Positions 1 to 13,100 are shown, numbered from the stretch's first letter. The stretch: 64,000 nucleotides of DNA from Polytrichum commune (GCA_950295325.1 OX485806.1:56043169-56107168); one strand, 5' to 3'. A program made the numbers and translations. Notes: generated by a model from the sequence alone, not told the origin.

Positions 1-1648
1 GGTTTATACATTAAACCAATGTCCAATGAAAGCATTGTCCTCAGTTACATGCAAAGAAACATGAAGCAGGAGGATTCTTGGTGTTGCACACATGCATGTG
101 TTCGGAAGCATTGTTTATGCAATGTTTTCGGGTGCGCAAAGGGGTAAACTCAACGCAAAAATAATCAAATGCATGTTTCATGAATATTGTGAAGGTATAA
201 AGGTATATATGTCGATGTGTTTAGAAACAAAGAAAATTTTAAGAAGTAAAAATATGCATTTATGAGAAACATTGGAAGCGTTAAAAATGATTTGGAGATG
301 TGTCCAAATGGCGAAATGAAGGCCCTACAATGATGATGGTGGTGGACAAATCTTCCAAATTGCTTTTGTTTGATGGTGGAGGACAATCCGTAGATGGCAA
401 CAATCAAATGGAAGGTAATGGAGTTGCAATTGTAAACACATGTGAAAGATCAACAAACAATTATATTGCTAAGGATTTGGTTTGGAGCGATGATACCCCA
501 CGAGGGAGCGACAACCATTTGGAAAAGATGAGACCATTTCATTCCAAAAATTGTTCATATATCTTTGTGTATGTGTAATATGTTTGTGCTATCTTATCTT
601 TAGTCTTATTGACTTTTAATAAGTGAGGTATTATTTTTGTTATCAAATGGATTAAACCTAGTTTGCCAATTACATCTTCTAAAATTAGATAATTATACTA
701 TCATTTTCCAATACATGATGTCACTACGTTGCCCAACTATAATAAACATGAATGGGTTCAATATGTTCAATACCCTATTATTATTTTTGGCCATAGTTGT
801 CTCGACTATGTATTTTGTATTACACTAATAGTTTAATATTGTATTACCAAACATTATCTTGTATCATTCTTAATTTTTGAATATTTTATGGATCATCACC
901 CTTCAAATGCATTCATCATTGTACCTTTACCAAATTATATTGCACTACCCAATTTTACACCGCCTAATCTAATGCACTCAACAAATAATACATTAATTAC
1001 CTTCTCCATTATCATGCAATACCTTCTAAGTTTTGAGAGTACTTATTTAAGAATCCTATCACGTAAGATAGAAAATATTCATTAGTATTTTTTTTGAATT
1101 ATCATCCTCATATATTTGACACTCAATCCCATGCATTCAATCTACAACATTCAAGAATATGTTTCATACATCCTTATATAGTAGTAATAGATAAAACTAT
1201 CAAGTTCATAGAGTCCACAAGGATGTAATTTTTACGATGCTTAAAAAAATAATCACATTCAAATATCCTATTTATGTGCTTTATTTTCAATCTAAGTATA
1301 TTTTAAATTTCCAATCATTTCTCTAACCACACATTCAAACCGGTTGTAGGCCACCCAAACCATTGGCGACTTGAATTAAGGCTCATTGTCTAGTTAAAAA
1401 ATGAAGTTGTCTGTTAAATTTATGGTTGGTTAGGTTTTGTGGTTGAAACAGGGTGGTCCGTGATAGGTACCACCGGTATTCACATTTTTTCTCACAATAA
1501 GGACACATAATTTTTATTTTATTCCCTCCATGTAGATAGTGGTGCAAAATTCTTAGAATATTAGGAAGAAAATGTTGAATAAAAGGATTTGTAAATCTAC
1601 TTATGTTGAAGAGTCATTATACAAATATGTGGGTGCATGATTACACTG
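1..1648. other. AT-rich gene-free DNA
   Basis: The stretch is AT-rich on both strands. Only short open frames under 100 codons occur, and none resembles a protein family I know. No tandem array or terminal repeat was seen. Confidence 0.6.
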
Positions 1649-2090
1649 TTATTGGATATGTGGTTGTTGAAGGGGATTGTGTATGAATGTGTGGTTGTTG
1701 GAGTAAAGGCGACAACAATTAGAGTTCCAAGTTGTGCAAGTTGTATTGTTGTTATTTCATTGTCTTTAGTTTCATTGTTCATATTATCTTGCTTATGGTT
1801 GCATTGGTTATATTTTGAGGATTTGTTTGGTGTTGAAGGCCTAGAAACATGAGGTAGATATAGAATTAATGGTTAGTTAAATATAATATCATAAATTAAA
1901 ACTTTAGATTTAGTTTTGATTGAAGTATTGGCTTGGAGGGTGGCAAAAGGTCACCCATCCGAGTATCAGTCCTCGAAAAGCTGACTTAACCTAAACTCTT
2001 TCATTGCTCCAATTCAAACAAGGATGGCTGGAGTGGAATTTGGTGCAAATTAGGCAACTTGAGCCAAATCACCCTTATGGTAGCAATTAC
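1649..2090 (-). repeat. Dispersed repeat, copy 1, carrying a 5S rRNA-like segment
   Basis: Read on the minus strand, this segment shares a diverged but ordered series of blocks with 20431-20720 on the plus strand. Shared blocks include CCACCCTCCAAG followed by CAATAC, CATGTTTCTA, and AGCCACACATCC-like sequence. Copy 1 also holds a 5S rRNA-like block that copy 2 lacks. The family is unclassified. A short non-coding retroelement (SINE, or Cassandra-like TRIM) is possible but not shown. Confidence 0.5.
1949..1990 (-). repeat. 5S rRNA-like fragment (pseudo-5S)
   Basis: On the minus strand the 42 bases start GTTAAG, pass through CGAG and TACT, and end GGATGGGTGACC. Plant 5S rRNA has the same landmarks at the same total spacing, covering the box A to box C internal promoter. 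The middle is diverged and the rest of a 5S gene is absent, so this is a derived fragment, not a functional gene. Confidence 0.5.
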
Positions 2091-2194
2091 TAGATATGAT
2101 GGATGAATTTTAGATAAATTTAATTATTAATCCTCATTCATTTGCTTTGTAATTCTATAACTAATATCCTCACACAAGCTTATTTTCTTTTCTT

Positions 2195-2415
2195 TATGCA
2201 ACTATTTTCACCTCGTGTGATTTCTTATAGATATTGAATACACAATATGCCAATCTTCCGTTTATACAACTAAACTCACCTCACGTGAGTTTGTATAAAC
2301 CAATTTTTACACAATTTGTTTTTTCTCATTTATAGGACTATTCTCACCTCATGTGAGTTTTTACATAATTGTTTTCTTCCACTTATATAACTATTCTAAC
2401 CTCATGCAAATACCT
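2195..2415. repeat. Four imperfect ~50-70 bp units with a palindromic core
   Basis: The phrase ACTATT/ACTAAA followed by CTCACCTCAYGTGAGT recurs near 2197, 2265, 2332 and 2384, embedded in AT-rich DNA. The second unit holds the perfect palindrome CTCACGTGAG. The units are diverged, so this looks like an old tandem duplication. Confidence 0.45.
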
Positions 2416-3240
2416 ATAAATAGAACTTTTCAAACAATAAAAATATTTCTCCGTCACAACCTTTTGTCTAGATGGTGTTTATCCTAACAATTATTTTGTT
2501 TACTTTGAATTGTTATAGAGAATGTTTGAACTTGAAGTTCTTTGCATTCAAAATGGTAAAGGTATAAAGGACCTAGCTTTTGTAAATTTTATCTCATGAA
2601 AAAAGTGAGTGAATTGTACTCCCAACTCTATATGTAGTAAGAGTTGGCACCTTACATGTGTTTTCTTTCTTAGATTACTATATTTTTTATTTCTCTAAGG
2701 AGATGAAAAACGCCCTTTCAAAAGTCTTCAAAAATAGCATATAACCTTCATTTTCTACTTCATTTAACCTATGCATTATCTAAGTATGGGAAGTTTTATG
2801 AGAATTTCCAATAACTCATTTCTAGGCGTTCATTATCTTCGACCTCCCATCACCTTTACCTAGGTCGCCTTTGAATTATTTAAGTGGTCCAAGGATCTCA
2901 TCAATATTAAATAACTCACTATTTGTAGAAATGGCTCACTAATTTCAAGTAAATCACTAATTTGAAATGGCAGATTCATGTCTAAATGGCCCACTTAATT
3001 TCTAAGTAACCTACTCATTTAAATGGTGGTTTATTAATATACGACTAATCTACTAATTAAGTGATGGCTCACAAGGTAAGCTCAATCTTTTAATACCCTC
3101 ATGGTACCTCGAGTTGATGGCCGACTATTACTTGGCCCATGGCTCCTTAAATACATGCTTTCCCAAGCTGTTACCCTCAATTGTTTATGTGGATACTACC
3201 TCTCACCATCCTCACTAGTTTTTCCTCATGTTTTTGGTGC
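2416..3240. other. Gene-free DNA
   Basis: No coding region, RNA gene or terminal repeat was recognised. The right edge supplies the target site CCATG of the adjoining solo LTR. Confidence 0.5.
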
Positions 3241-3840
3241 CCATGTGTGAGGCCAAACCCACCACCCTTAAGCGTCCTAGTCCAGGTGATGGCTTTGAGA
3301 ATCACATGTATCTCCTACAACCTTGAACCATGTGCAAGGCCATTTTCATGTTCAAAGGAATACATATTGTTTCACTCATTATGTTTTATTAATGTTAGCC
3401 TCTTGGCTTGTGGTAGAATTGGCTTTCTCAAGAGTCCAACCCGCGGCTTTAGCCACACATGCCCTTAAGGACACTCCCCTCATTCTTTTCATCTTCACTT
3501 CTTTTTTCTTGCCATTGCAAGAATCCTCCACATTCTCCATTAACTGTGCACTTGATTTATGGTGACTTGAGAGTGTGCAAGTGTTAAGAAACACTTTACT
3601 CCATAGTCAATGTTACATGCAATCACATGTGACTTCCACACACACATCTCCTATCCTATTGAGCTTAACACTTTTCTAGGAACTATTTTAATCTACCAAT
3701 GGTCTAACACCCTCATGGCTAGTTTAGTGGCCCCCTCTATTTAATCTTAGCCTTAGCTTGCTAAACCAGCCAACCGGCTAATTAACCTATCGGTCCAAAT
3801 CTGGCCTATTTACCGGCAGTCCCTTGGTTAACCTGGAAGC

Positions 3841-4079
3841 ATCAACTAAGTTTGGTGTAGTTCAGCTGCCTAGCAGCAACTAAGCTCGGTGCAGTTTGGT
3901 TGCCCAGCAACAACCAATCTCGGTTCAGTCTCAGCTGCCCAGCAGCAACTAAGTTGGTGTAGTCTCAACTGCCCAGCAGCAACTAAGCTCGGTTCAGTTC
4001 AGCTGCCCAACAACAACTAAGTTTGGTGCAGTCTCAGCTGCCCAGTAGCAACTAAGCTCGGTTCAGTCTCAGCTGCCCA
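3841..4079. repeat. Minisatellite inside the solo LTR, ~35 bp x ~6.5
   Basis: Units of about 35 bp start AGCTGCCCAGCAGCAACTAA and repeat at about 3863, 3898, 3932, 3967, 4001, 4035 and 4069. The copies differ by a few bases. A related but distinct array occupies a comparable place in the 15176-19493 LTR. Confidence 0.85.
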
Positions 4080-4085
4080 CATTTA

Positions 4086-4162
4086 TGTGAGGCCAAACCC
4101 ACCACCCTTAAGCGTCCTAGTCCATGTGATGGCTTTGAGAATCACATGTATCTCCTACAACC
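4086..4162 (-). repeat. Second copy of the LTR's own 3' end inside the LTR
   Basis: These 77 bases match 3246-3322, the terminal 77 bases of the same LTR, with one mismatch that I can see. The copy sits at the edge of the minisatellite, which resumes after it (TGCCTAGCAACAA). Confidence 0.85.
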
Positions 4163-4746
4163 TGCCTAGCAACAATGTTTTCTAGGTTCTTATTCTTCTT
4201 TTCTTTTCTTTGTTCCTAAGTCATGAACTAATCTAACACACTAATTTCACTAACTACTACCTAATCACCACGTGCAATCTTAAGCTCTAAGAGCTCACTC
4301 ACTTGGGAGGCATTGAGAGAAAGAGCAAAAATGAGAGAGGGAAGCCTTAAGTAGCAAAGAGAGAGAGAGGTCATGAGGTAAGGATAGGGTGAGAGGATTA
4401 GCACCTCCAATCACAACCCCTTAATTCCTTCCTCCTAAGTAGGGACTCATCCCATCCACAAAGCTCTTACATTCCTAAATCAACAAGGTGGATCCTAATG
4501 TGGGCATTTAACCCGCGGAGCTCACCTTGCCTCACCTTACTCCATACTCACCTAGTCAAGGCATCACTTATTGAACTTAAACCTTGAAACAATCACACAA
4601 CACCACCTAATGTCTAAACTTAAATCCACACCACACTTCACTCTTTTTATATTTTTGTGAACAATCATAACACATCCAAGTCTAACTAAAATTGGTTTCA
4701 AAGAGTTAATCACCACATGTGGGCACCATTTTGGGCTCACACCATG

Positions 4747-5750
4747 CCACCTCCTATTTCCAATTGTCTTTGGTGTAGTGTCATTGTGGTTGTGTCCTCG
4801 GTGTCGTGGATATTACGTCCATCTTCTACCAAATTCCACTCTCTATGGTATTTTTCCTAAAAAAACTCTAGATCCATCATTTCTTTCGAGGGCCTCTAAT
4901 TTTTTGTCAACAAAAATTTGATGTTGATGTTGGATCCAACATTTCAGTTTTCAAACCAAAATGAAAACTTATTCCAAACATAAATGATGATATAATGCCA
5001 TGGCTATTTTCCTAGAATTTAGGTAGGTTTGACTAATGATTTATTGCAAGCATTGATGAAATTTAGAGCTAAGTTGTTGGGCATAGATGGAGGTATAAAA
5101 AAAAATTGCTCACAAAAATCAATGTCCATTGATTACGGTTACTTAAAAAACAAAAATCCAAACATTGTCATACACATCCAACCAATGGGTACAAACATTT
5201 TATTTCGTTTGTGCACCTATAAAATACAATCATAGGCATACAAATGTGAAATCCAATGCAGTATAAGGTACAACACAATCAATTATAATCCAATAAAACA
5301 AATAACATATGATTATTCAAGTCCCTAAATATGTTTTTGTTGAGGAGTTGAAAAACAATTTAACATAATAAAACACTTCATACTAAAAACTACAAGCACA
5401 ACCATGTATGGAAACTCCATAATTATTTGTATTATCTTTGACTATGCCATCATCCTTATTATCATTAAGATGTTTATTACATCCTTTTGCCTCAACATGC
5501 ACAAATGACAATATGCAATGATTGTAATGCAACTATTATAATGTGGTGGTGTAGATGTTATAGCTATAACTTTTGCATAGGATGGAATAACTATTGCGTT
5601 AGGAAAAAACATCATGGTATTCATGCAAATAACATTGAAATAACATAAATTTTGATAAGACAAAATATTTTAGAACATTCACATAAATAGCTTCATTTTC
5701 TACTTCATATTTTAGAACATTTCTACGGTCTTTCGTAAAATATGGACATG
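4747..5750. other. Gene-free DNA
   Basis: AT-rich sequence with no open frame that I recognise. It may contain the decayed 3' end of the Ty3 element whose integrase piece begins at 5755, but no LTR was found. Confidence 0.4.
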
Positions 5751-5754
5751 GCTT

Positions 5755-6530
5755 GTTAAATCATTTGGCTAGACAATTGTTCGGATGCTGATAAGGTGTG
5801 GTCATTTGATGGTCTATGCCATACATTGCGGTCAACTCCTCGATGAAATTCTTAAGGAGATGCGATAACCCTCAAAACTTCATATCGGATAATGATATTT
5901 TCAAAGATGAATAAGGCCGTGGTTTTCTTGTTTGTGATCTTCATTGCCTTTATTTCCATGCACTTTGTGAGATAATCCACAACAAGGATGATATAGGCCA
6001 TACCTTGAGAGTACCTAGGTTGGACTGGTCCTATGTAGTTAATTCCCCACTTCTCAAATGGAAGAAGTGGTAGTCATGGGATGAAAGGGAATACTATATA
6101 GAGGTTGTTCTTTGCGTAACGTTGGTAACCATCACATTTACCAACATGGGTGTGAGCATTTGTGAACATGGTGGGCCAAAAATACCATGCTTGAAGGGCA
6201 TTTTGTGTCTTGAGGTGACCAACAAAGTGATCCCCACAGTTGTTATCATGACATACTACAAGGGTATCATAGATTTTCATCTAATTCATACATTAATGAA
6301 GCAACCAATCCAATTCCCTTTGGTAAAGATGATTGGCAATGATAACATAGTGATGACTTTGGATTTTAATCTTCCGCCACTCATTTTTGTCCAACCATTC
6401 GGGCATTTTTTGATTCCTTAAAAACTCGGCAATTTTGGGCATACCACGATGGAATTACCGTAATAAAAAATAAATTCACATCTGGTAGTTCATTATTAGT
6501 TGTACAAACACTATTATAAAAAAACAAAAA
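5755..6530 (-). pseudogene. Ty3-type integrase remnant (3' part of Ty3 element 1)
   Basis: The minus strand reads, with frameshifts and stops, as the linker and N-terminal half of a Ty3 integrase. A stretch like LPDVNLFF...VIPSWYAQ precedes RNQKMPEWLDKNEWRKIK. The zinc-binding module follows: two His (HFVGH) and KCDGYQR, where the second Cys of CxxC is Tyr. YFWPTMF and then FEKWGINYIGP and VVDYLTKCMEI of the catalytic core come next. The first catalytic Asp position reads Asn. The reading is lost soon after. It fits downstream of the RNase H that ends near 10102, so I infer it is the separated tail of the same element. Confidence 0.75.
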
Positions 6531-6803
6531 CCAAACATTTTCGTAATCTTGGAGGAAGGAAGTTGAGCCGTAGCCTCTAGATGAAAACCCAAACCCATCC
6601 AGGGGAAGAGAAAGAGAATGCCAAACTAAACCCTAGCCCGAAGACTTAAATCCTCTGGAGGTCTTAGCTTGAAGACCTAACTCAATACCTAACCGAGGCC
6701 CGGCTTAAAAACCCCCAATTTTCGGGGATTACAAAGACCCAAACTTTTAAAGTAGTTGAGCAAACTTGACAAACCACCATATGTTGGTGGAAACTAGATG
6801 ATA

Positions 6804-7566
6804 TGTTGCGCACCTCCCTATGAGGAGTGCCCAAAACACCATAGGCACAAAAGGGACCTTAGAATAACACTCGGGACTTGTGGCGCGATTGGTGAAAGGA
6901 CCCAAGTGATCCAAGTGCGGGTGAGGGCCCGGGGCATTGAGAATGCCTCCCACCCACAAATACTAGGAATCATGAGGTTAAAGCCATGAGCAATGGGTAG
7001 CTTATGGCGTCCTAATTTTGGAATGCTCAAGAAATTCCCAATTGGAGGTGTGAGCTAGGAGATATGGCTATTTGAATGGGGCGTTCCTTAGGGAAATCGC
7101 CCTGGGACAGTACTGACCTAGGAGTGGTTTCCGAGACTCCCTAGGTTTGAACATCCATAATTTCTTCAATATTTTCCATAATGGAGCAAGTGAGGGATCC
7201 ATCAACATCTATGCAAGGAATAAATGTTGATAAAATGATTGTTTGATAGAATCTAAGATCATGGGAATTAGGTAAGATGGTCCAAAGTTGTTGGGGCTCT
7301 AGCCCTAACGGCTAAGGGAATATGTCTACTTGGCCCCAACTCTTAAAAGAGAGACACGGCCTTCACGGGCGTTGGCCCAACATGGGGCATAGTTTCCTAG
7401 TATTATTTGATTAGCTATCAACTAAAGGAAGAATCTCGAATGCAAATAATGAAGGTTGGTCACCCACCTATGAGCTAAGAGGTCCGTGGTATAAGCATGG
7501 GTGGAATGCAAAGTGTTAACGCTTGTGACCCTTGTTAGAATTTGGAAATGTTCAAAGGTTGTGATA
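6804..7566 (+). mobile_element. Solo LTR, family B, with target duplication TGATA
   Basis: The element starts TGTTGCGCACCTCC and ends GGTTGTGATA, a decayed form of the TGTCGC/GCGACA ends seen at 50488-51458. Homology to that LTR runs along the whole length, but this copy is shorter (763 against 971 bp). TGATA lies immediately on both sides (6799-6803 and 7567-7571). No primer site follows. About 270 bp of unassigned DNA separate it from the integrase remnant at its left. Confidence 0.85.
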
Positions 7567-7571
7567 TGATA

Positions 7572-9115
7572 GAAAATGTTTTAAACTACATTAAGTATAT
7601 AAAAATGTATAGATGCTAAATATAGGCTAAAGATACATTACAATGCTAGTTCTAGAATAGTTGATAATTTTACTATAATTAGATATTTTAGATTTTGAAA
7701 ATTAAGAACTTGAGGACCTTATTACACTTCATTTGGCCCTAATCAACTTTACATGAAGTGTCAACCAAGGTCTTGATAGAGGTGGATAATCCCTTGGGAC
7801 TTGGAACTTATAAACTTTGAATTGAATATTTGGAAATTAGAAAAATAATAGAGTTGTACTTGGATACTCATTACCTGGATACTTGGATGGAAACCCATAC
7901 TTAAGAAAATTCATTATACTAAAAATTGGAAAATCAAACTACTTGAATACTTATGATTGGAAAGAAATATGATGAATATTTATAAAAATATATTTCCGTA
8001 AAGAGAACTTCGCCCAAAACTGAAAAAACAAAGACTTGATAGATTAAGGATTTTTATAAGACATTTAGAATTTTTACCCCAAAAGATTACTAAAGTTTCA
8101 AAAAAAATCAAACGGAAGAGTACTTGAACTATAAACTCAAGAGGATACATTGTCATCAAATTAGAGAAACCAAACAAAAAAAATTACCAAACTTACTACA
8201 GGCTTCAAACTATATTGAGCGCAACAACAAAAAAAAAAGTGGAAACTTTGCAAGAAACCAACTCATGAAATGGAAGGAATGATTTCCAAAAAAATTATTT
8301 AACCTTAATTTGTCGACCAACAAGGCACTTCTCAACTAGCATTAGAGTTGATACATCAAGGTAATTTAAGAATGACGGGTGGAATCAAGTTGAAATATAT
8401 GGAAGCCATCATTCAAGGGAACTTGAGGTGAAGGAGGTTCATAAAAGATTGTCAAGTAGGCCAAATCGTACATCATTTTGCCCGTGATTATAAATTAAAA
8501 TTTCATGTCATGGAATACCCCATACCAATCTAAGTTGATTTGGTCTAAACAAACATGAAAATGCTCAAATTGTAATTATGAAGATTTTGAAACTATGATT
8601 AAATACATTTGGAATGGATATGAATGAATGTTGATATAAACCATTCAAACCATGAAATGAATAAAAGTAATAACAACATGATAATAGATATTGGAAATGA
8701 TGTTATGGGTATGAACATGTTCTATTCCAAAGACTTGTTATCTTGACATTAAGGGAATATGAATTTGTAAGACTCATGCACCTATTCCCTGAGGATTCAT
8801 GAGACATAATAACATGGAGCAATTTGGAACTAATAGGATATAAAAAAAACTAGATTTTTAGTGATTAAGAACTATAGGAGTTTCTTTGGTAAATGCACTA
8901 CGATGATTGTATAACCAAAGAAATTAAAGTACACCTTGGAGATAATACACCACATCAATGTTGGAAAATATTAGCAATCTAATTTTGATAAAAAAAAAAT
9001 TCATGTAACCGGTCAACAACAACATATATCATCTAAGGCAGAGGATTGAAGGTGGCCTTGACATCAATGTCCACCATGCCCACCTCTTGATAAAATTTTG
9101 AGAGGTGGTTGGTTT
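7572..9115. other. Unassigned DNA between two family-B LTRs
   Basis: AT-rich and without a recognisable open frame. Because it lies just inside the primer site of the minus-strand LTR at 9130-10101, the right part may be the degraded internal region of that element. I found no gag or pol motif to prove this. Confidence 0.35.
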
Positions 9116-9127
9116 GCTTTAATACCA
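9116..9127 (-). promoter_or_regulatory. Primer-binding site for initiator Met-tRNA (decayed)
   Basis: On the minus strand TGGTATTAAAGC lies two bases beyond the LTR end. It matches the TGGTATCAGAGC site of the 50488 element at 10 of 12 positions. Confidence 0.7.
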
Positions 9128-9129
9128 CG

Positions 9130-10101
9130 TGTTGCAACTTTTGCTAGCTCCCCTTAATTAAATCTTCACCATTTCTCAACTCTAGCATGTGTCATGAACG
9201 CTAACCCTCCACATCCCACACACACGCATGGTGAGCTCCCCATAGCTTGGACCTCCAAGCTCATGGCTTGGTTACCAAACTCTTATACACATGCATTCGA
9301 GACATTTCATCTAGTAGAAAGCCAATGTTTAGATGCAAAACTTTCATTTATGGAAGTTTAATCTTGAGTTGATCATTGCATTGCCGGAGTAGCACTATAA
9401 TAATCCGAAGCATATTTGGCAACCATGCCCCCACATTGGATAACTGCCCGTGGAGGCCGTGGTGTTCTACATCAAATAAGGTCAATCTTCAACATCACTT
9501 CCTTCATTAAGCCTCTAGGACTTTGGGCATGGCCCCTACCTCGTCGTCAAGTAACCTTTTGTCTCGTTCTAAAGAATTTGGGCCGAGTAGACATTTTCCT
9601 TTAGACGTTTGGGCTAGAGTTTCCCAACAGCTTCAAACCTCTATAACTTTGTTGTTTAACCTCTGATTCTATTGAATGACCACCCCATCAACATTTATTT
9701 TTTTGCGTAGATATTGACAGACTCTTCATTTACCCCATTAGAGTTAGTAGTGAAGGAGTTATAATTATTTTAACCTCAACAATCTTATGTGCCGCTCTAA
9801 GGTCACTTTTGTCCCACCACAACGCCCTAGTCAAATAACCATATCTCCTAGCTCACACCTCCAATTGGAAAGTTATTGAGCATTCCAAAATCCGGACGCC
9901 ATAAGTTACGCAATGTTCATAGTTTTAACCTCATGATTCTTAGTATATGTGGGTGGGAGGCTTTCCCAATGCTCTAGGCCCTCACCCACATTTGGATCAT
10001 TTGGGCATTGTATTCTATGACACCATTGGTATTGGGTGTCACTCCAAGTCCACCTTGTGTCCATGATGTTGCGGGCACTTCTCAAGGAGAGGTGCGCAAT
10101 A
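9130..10101 (-). mobile_element. 5' LTR of a family-B retrotransposon
   Basis: The minus strand begins TATTGCGCACC at 10101 and ends TTGCAACA at 9130, 972 bp, almost the same length as the 971-bp copy at 50488. Blocks shared along the length include the GAGCTAGGAGATATGG, CATTTTCC and TTGCCGGAGYARCACTA regions in reverse. A primer site follows at its inner end, so this is a 5' LTR with its internal region to the left. On the right it abuts Ty3 RNase H coding sequence in mid-domain, showing insertion into element 1. The flanks (CCACG left, TAAAT right) differ, as expected for one LTR of a longer element. Confidence 0.8.
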
Positions 10102-13100
10102 TAAATGATTGAGCTCATATTCAATGGTGGAATATAATTCCTCAAAAAACAAGACTCAACTTACTACCTGACCATTAAGGTTGGGTTTATTGACCACATA
10201 TCGGAGGGCCAAATGGTCTACATAGAATACTATTGGTTTCATCAAGAGGTAATGTCACAACTATTTGACACTAAATTCTATAGCAATACATTTACGTTCA
10301 GTGGTGGAGTTTTTATTTTCCACAAGCATCAATTGATGATTGCCAAAGGCAACGGCATGGACCTTGAGGTCAAGCCCGTACAGTTGGTACAAAGCTGCAC
10401 TTATGACAACATCGGTGGCATTACAACAGATATGGAGGAAAATGGATTTGTTTTTGTAGGGCATCAAAACCATCCTAACATTTGGAGGTCCACTCATATT
10501 TTGTCTATTTCCAAGTGAAGCTTCTTGAAATAATTGTTGGAGTGGTATAATCTTCCATGATGTTTTGATACTATCCAAAATGGCCTAAAATCCTCTATAT
10601 CCTTTCAAATGCAGTGGGAGGTCAGAGGTTGAGGATCACCTCAATTTTGGTGGAATCCAATTTTTTCCTGAACTTTTACACAACATAATCCAATAACATG
10701 CCTTTTAAAACCGCCATATATAATTTGATCGGGTTGAGGGTTACGCCAATCTGCCTACATCAAATGAAACACTTGCAAAACATGGCAAGATAAAAAAATC
10801 CTTAGTCATTTGGATGTTAAAATCATCAATAAAGACCAACATAGAATTTTTGTAAGAGATAAAAAAATAAAGGTTGTGATGACAATTGCTACTTTAAGTG
10901 AAGTAATAACCAAAAAAAATCACTAGTAGATTATTCTAGTGCCTCTAAACAATGTCCTTCATGTCCTTCATCTATTGTGAAACGAATTTCATACTAATTA
11001 GTTGACCTTAATATAATTTCTAACCACTAATTTCCTTTCTATTTAGTCTGCAAATCTTAACTCAACCGTGAGCGATTTGGTCAATTCACGCGGGTAAATA
11101 ATAAAATGCCTATTTGAAAAACTAATTAAAAATATCTCACGCATATTTGCGTAGTAACTGCTTTGTTGTATCCACCTACATATTATTCTTGCTTTAACAC
11201 TAACTCAATTTAGGATAACACCACTTAATATAACCAAAAAGATCTGAACCTGGGTTGGTTTAAACCTAATGTTAGTATTTTTCACAACTTGCATCCACGT
11301 ACGGATGTTCTAAAATCTAATAGCCACCTATATATTGATTATTCCTAGTAAATAACAACCTTATTTTTATAGACCATAGGCATTAATTCAAACCGCGAGC
11401 ACGTTAAAATATAGCCAATGCATTATATAGACCAAAAGGTATTATTACATAAATAAATGTACTTAATAGCATTGTGGATGTTGTCTTATGGTAGCCTTTA
11501 GTATCAATAGACACTTGGTTATATTTTGAATAGCCGTCCATAAAGGTGTACAACTCATGTTCGGCCACCTTATCTTAAATTTGGTTAACAAATGGCAATG
11601 GAAAATGATCATTTTGAATGGTTTTGTTAAATCGAGTGTAGTAAATAAACACCCCTAACACCCCATTCTTTTTTATAGAAGCCTATAGGAGGAACCCTAT
11701 TTGTAATATCTACGGGCTTGATGAGATTGGCTTCAAAAAGTCTTTTTTAGTTTTGCCTTATTATTAATTGAAGGCATGGATTCCTTCGGCGCTTCTTTTG
11801 GTAAACTAGTCGATCGTCGGGGATCAAAAAGGTGGTATAATAGGTTATCTTGGGCGGTATGCCTTCAAGGTCCTTATAGGATCATAAAAAAAAAATCTCG
11901 GACCTCCAAAAAAAGGTTGCGGTATTGCTCCACTTTGTCAAGGCAGAGTTGAGATCCCATTTTGATTGATCAGGGTTCTTCATCTTCAAGTGACACATCC
12001 ATCTCTTGCCAATTATTGTCCGCAATGTGTATGGGGTTTGTAGGTCCATGATACCAATCTTTAGGCACCAATGAATAGATAGGCAAGTTGTTCCCTACTT
12101 GGAGGTTTGTAGATGTTTTATGGAATATTCTTCATTCATGAGGTTGCGAAGGTAATGTGGTTGGATAAAGTTCCATTCAAAGGTGTACATTGACTTGATA
12201 AGATGTCATCTATAGTAGTGGTGAAGGAGGGGTATGCATTTTGGGATTCATTGTTCATTGAAAGTTTAGCCATCACACAATAGGTGGACTAGACCACCAA
12301 TTTCATACTTTCCTTTGGAAACTCCGCCAACCTAGGGCAACTAGTTGCACATACCCTATAGATTCTAAGGTTCCATCCATGGCCTCGCGTCCATCGAGAA
12401 GTTGCAATTTCCATGTCGTGGATCGTGAGTTGATCGTGAAAGTGCACCAATTATGCAACGATCCGTAGGTCATTCAACACCTATTTGTGGACCAACATAT
12501 CTTGGGATCCACATATTGTAACCAATTTCTACCTAATAAGATGGGGTAACTATTGGTGTCTGTTACAAGATGGAGGACATGGACAAACAAGGTGTAAACC
12601 TCTCCTCCAATCCTAACCTTGCAATAGGCCATTTGTTCCACTGGCATGATTCGACATTGATAAACCATATTGACAAAGTATGGAGACGGGCCAATCATAT
12701 CTAAGCCTAGTTTCTTGAGGGTGGACAATGGCATTATGGTAATGCATGTTCCTCCATCAACGAAGGCATGGGGGATCACTTTGTCAAGGATCTCCATCTC
12801 TACCTCAATTGTTTCTTCATCACCTAAGGGAATAACGTGGATTTTGGCGGCCATAACCAGCTTGCGAATGGCAGTTTTTGTTTTCCTTAAATTCCTTCCT
12901 CAAGGTAGGAGCTACCTAGATATATTAGGTTACCAAGATGTTGGCCTTCAAGGTGCAAAGGTCTAACCATAAGTCATAATCCTATGTGGGCCTGAAGGCT
13001 CTAGTAAGTCAAGGTTTTGGTTTCAAGGGACCATCAAACATGTTTTCAAGCGTGTCCGCAAATCAATACAAATGGTCATTGTTTTCATCTTCATTGAATT

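Larger units (their letters stand above)
3246..4741 (-). mobile_element. Solo LTR, family A, with 5-bp target duplication
   Basis: On the minus strand the element begins TGTGAGCCCAAAATGG at 4741 and ends TTTGGCCTCACA at 3246, giving a TGTGAG/CTCACA terminal inverted repeat. It is 1496 bp long. The 5 bases on each side are identical (CCATG at 3241-3245 and 4742-4746), the signature of an integrated LTR element that has recombined to a solo LTR. There is no primer-binding site or coding sequence. Three related LTRs lie at 15176-19493, 48220-49505 and 49574-50487. Short open frames inside are antisense to the LTR and are not genes. Confidence 0.92.
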
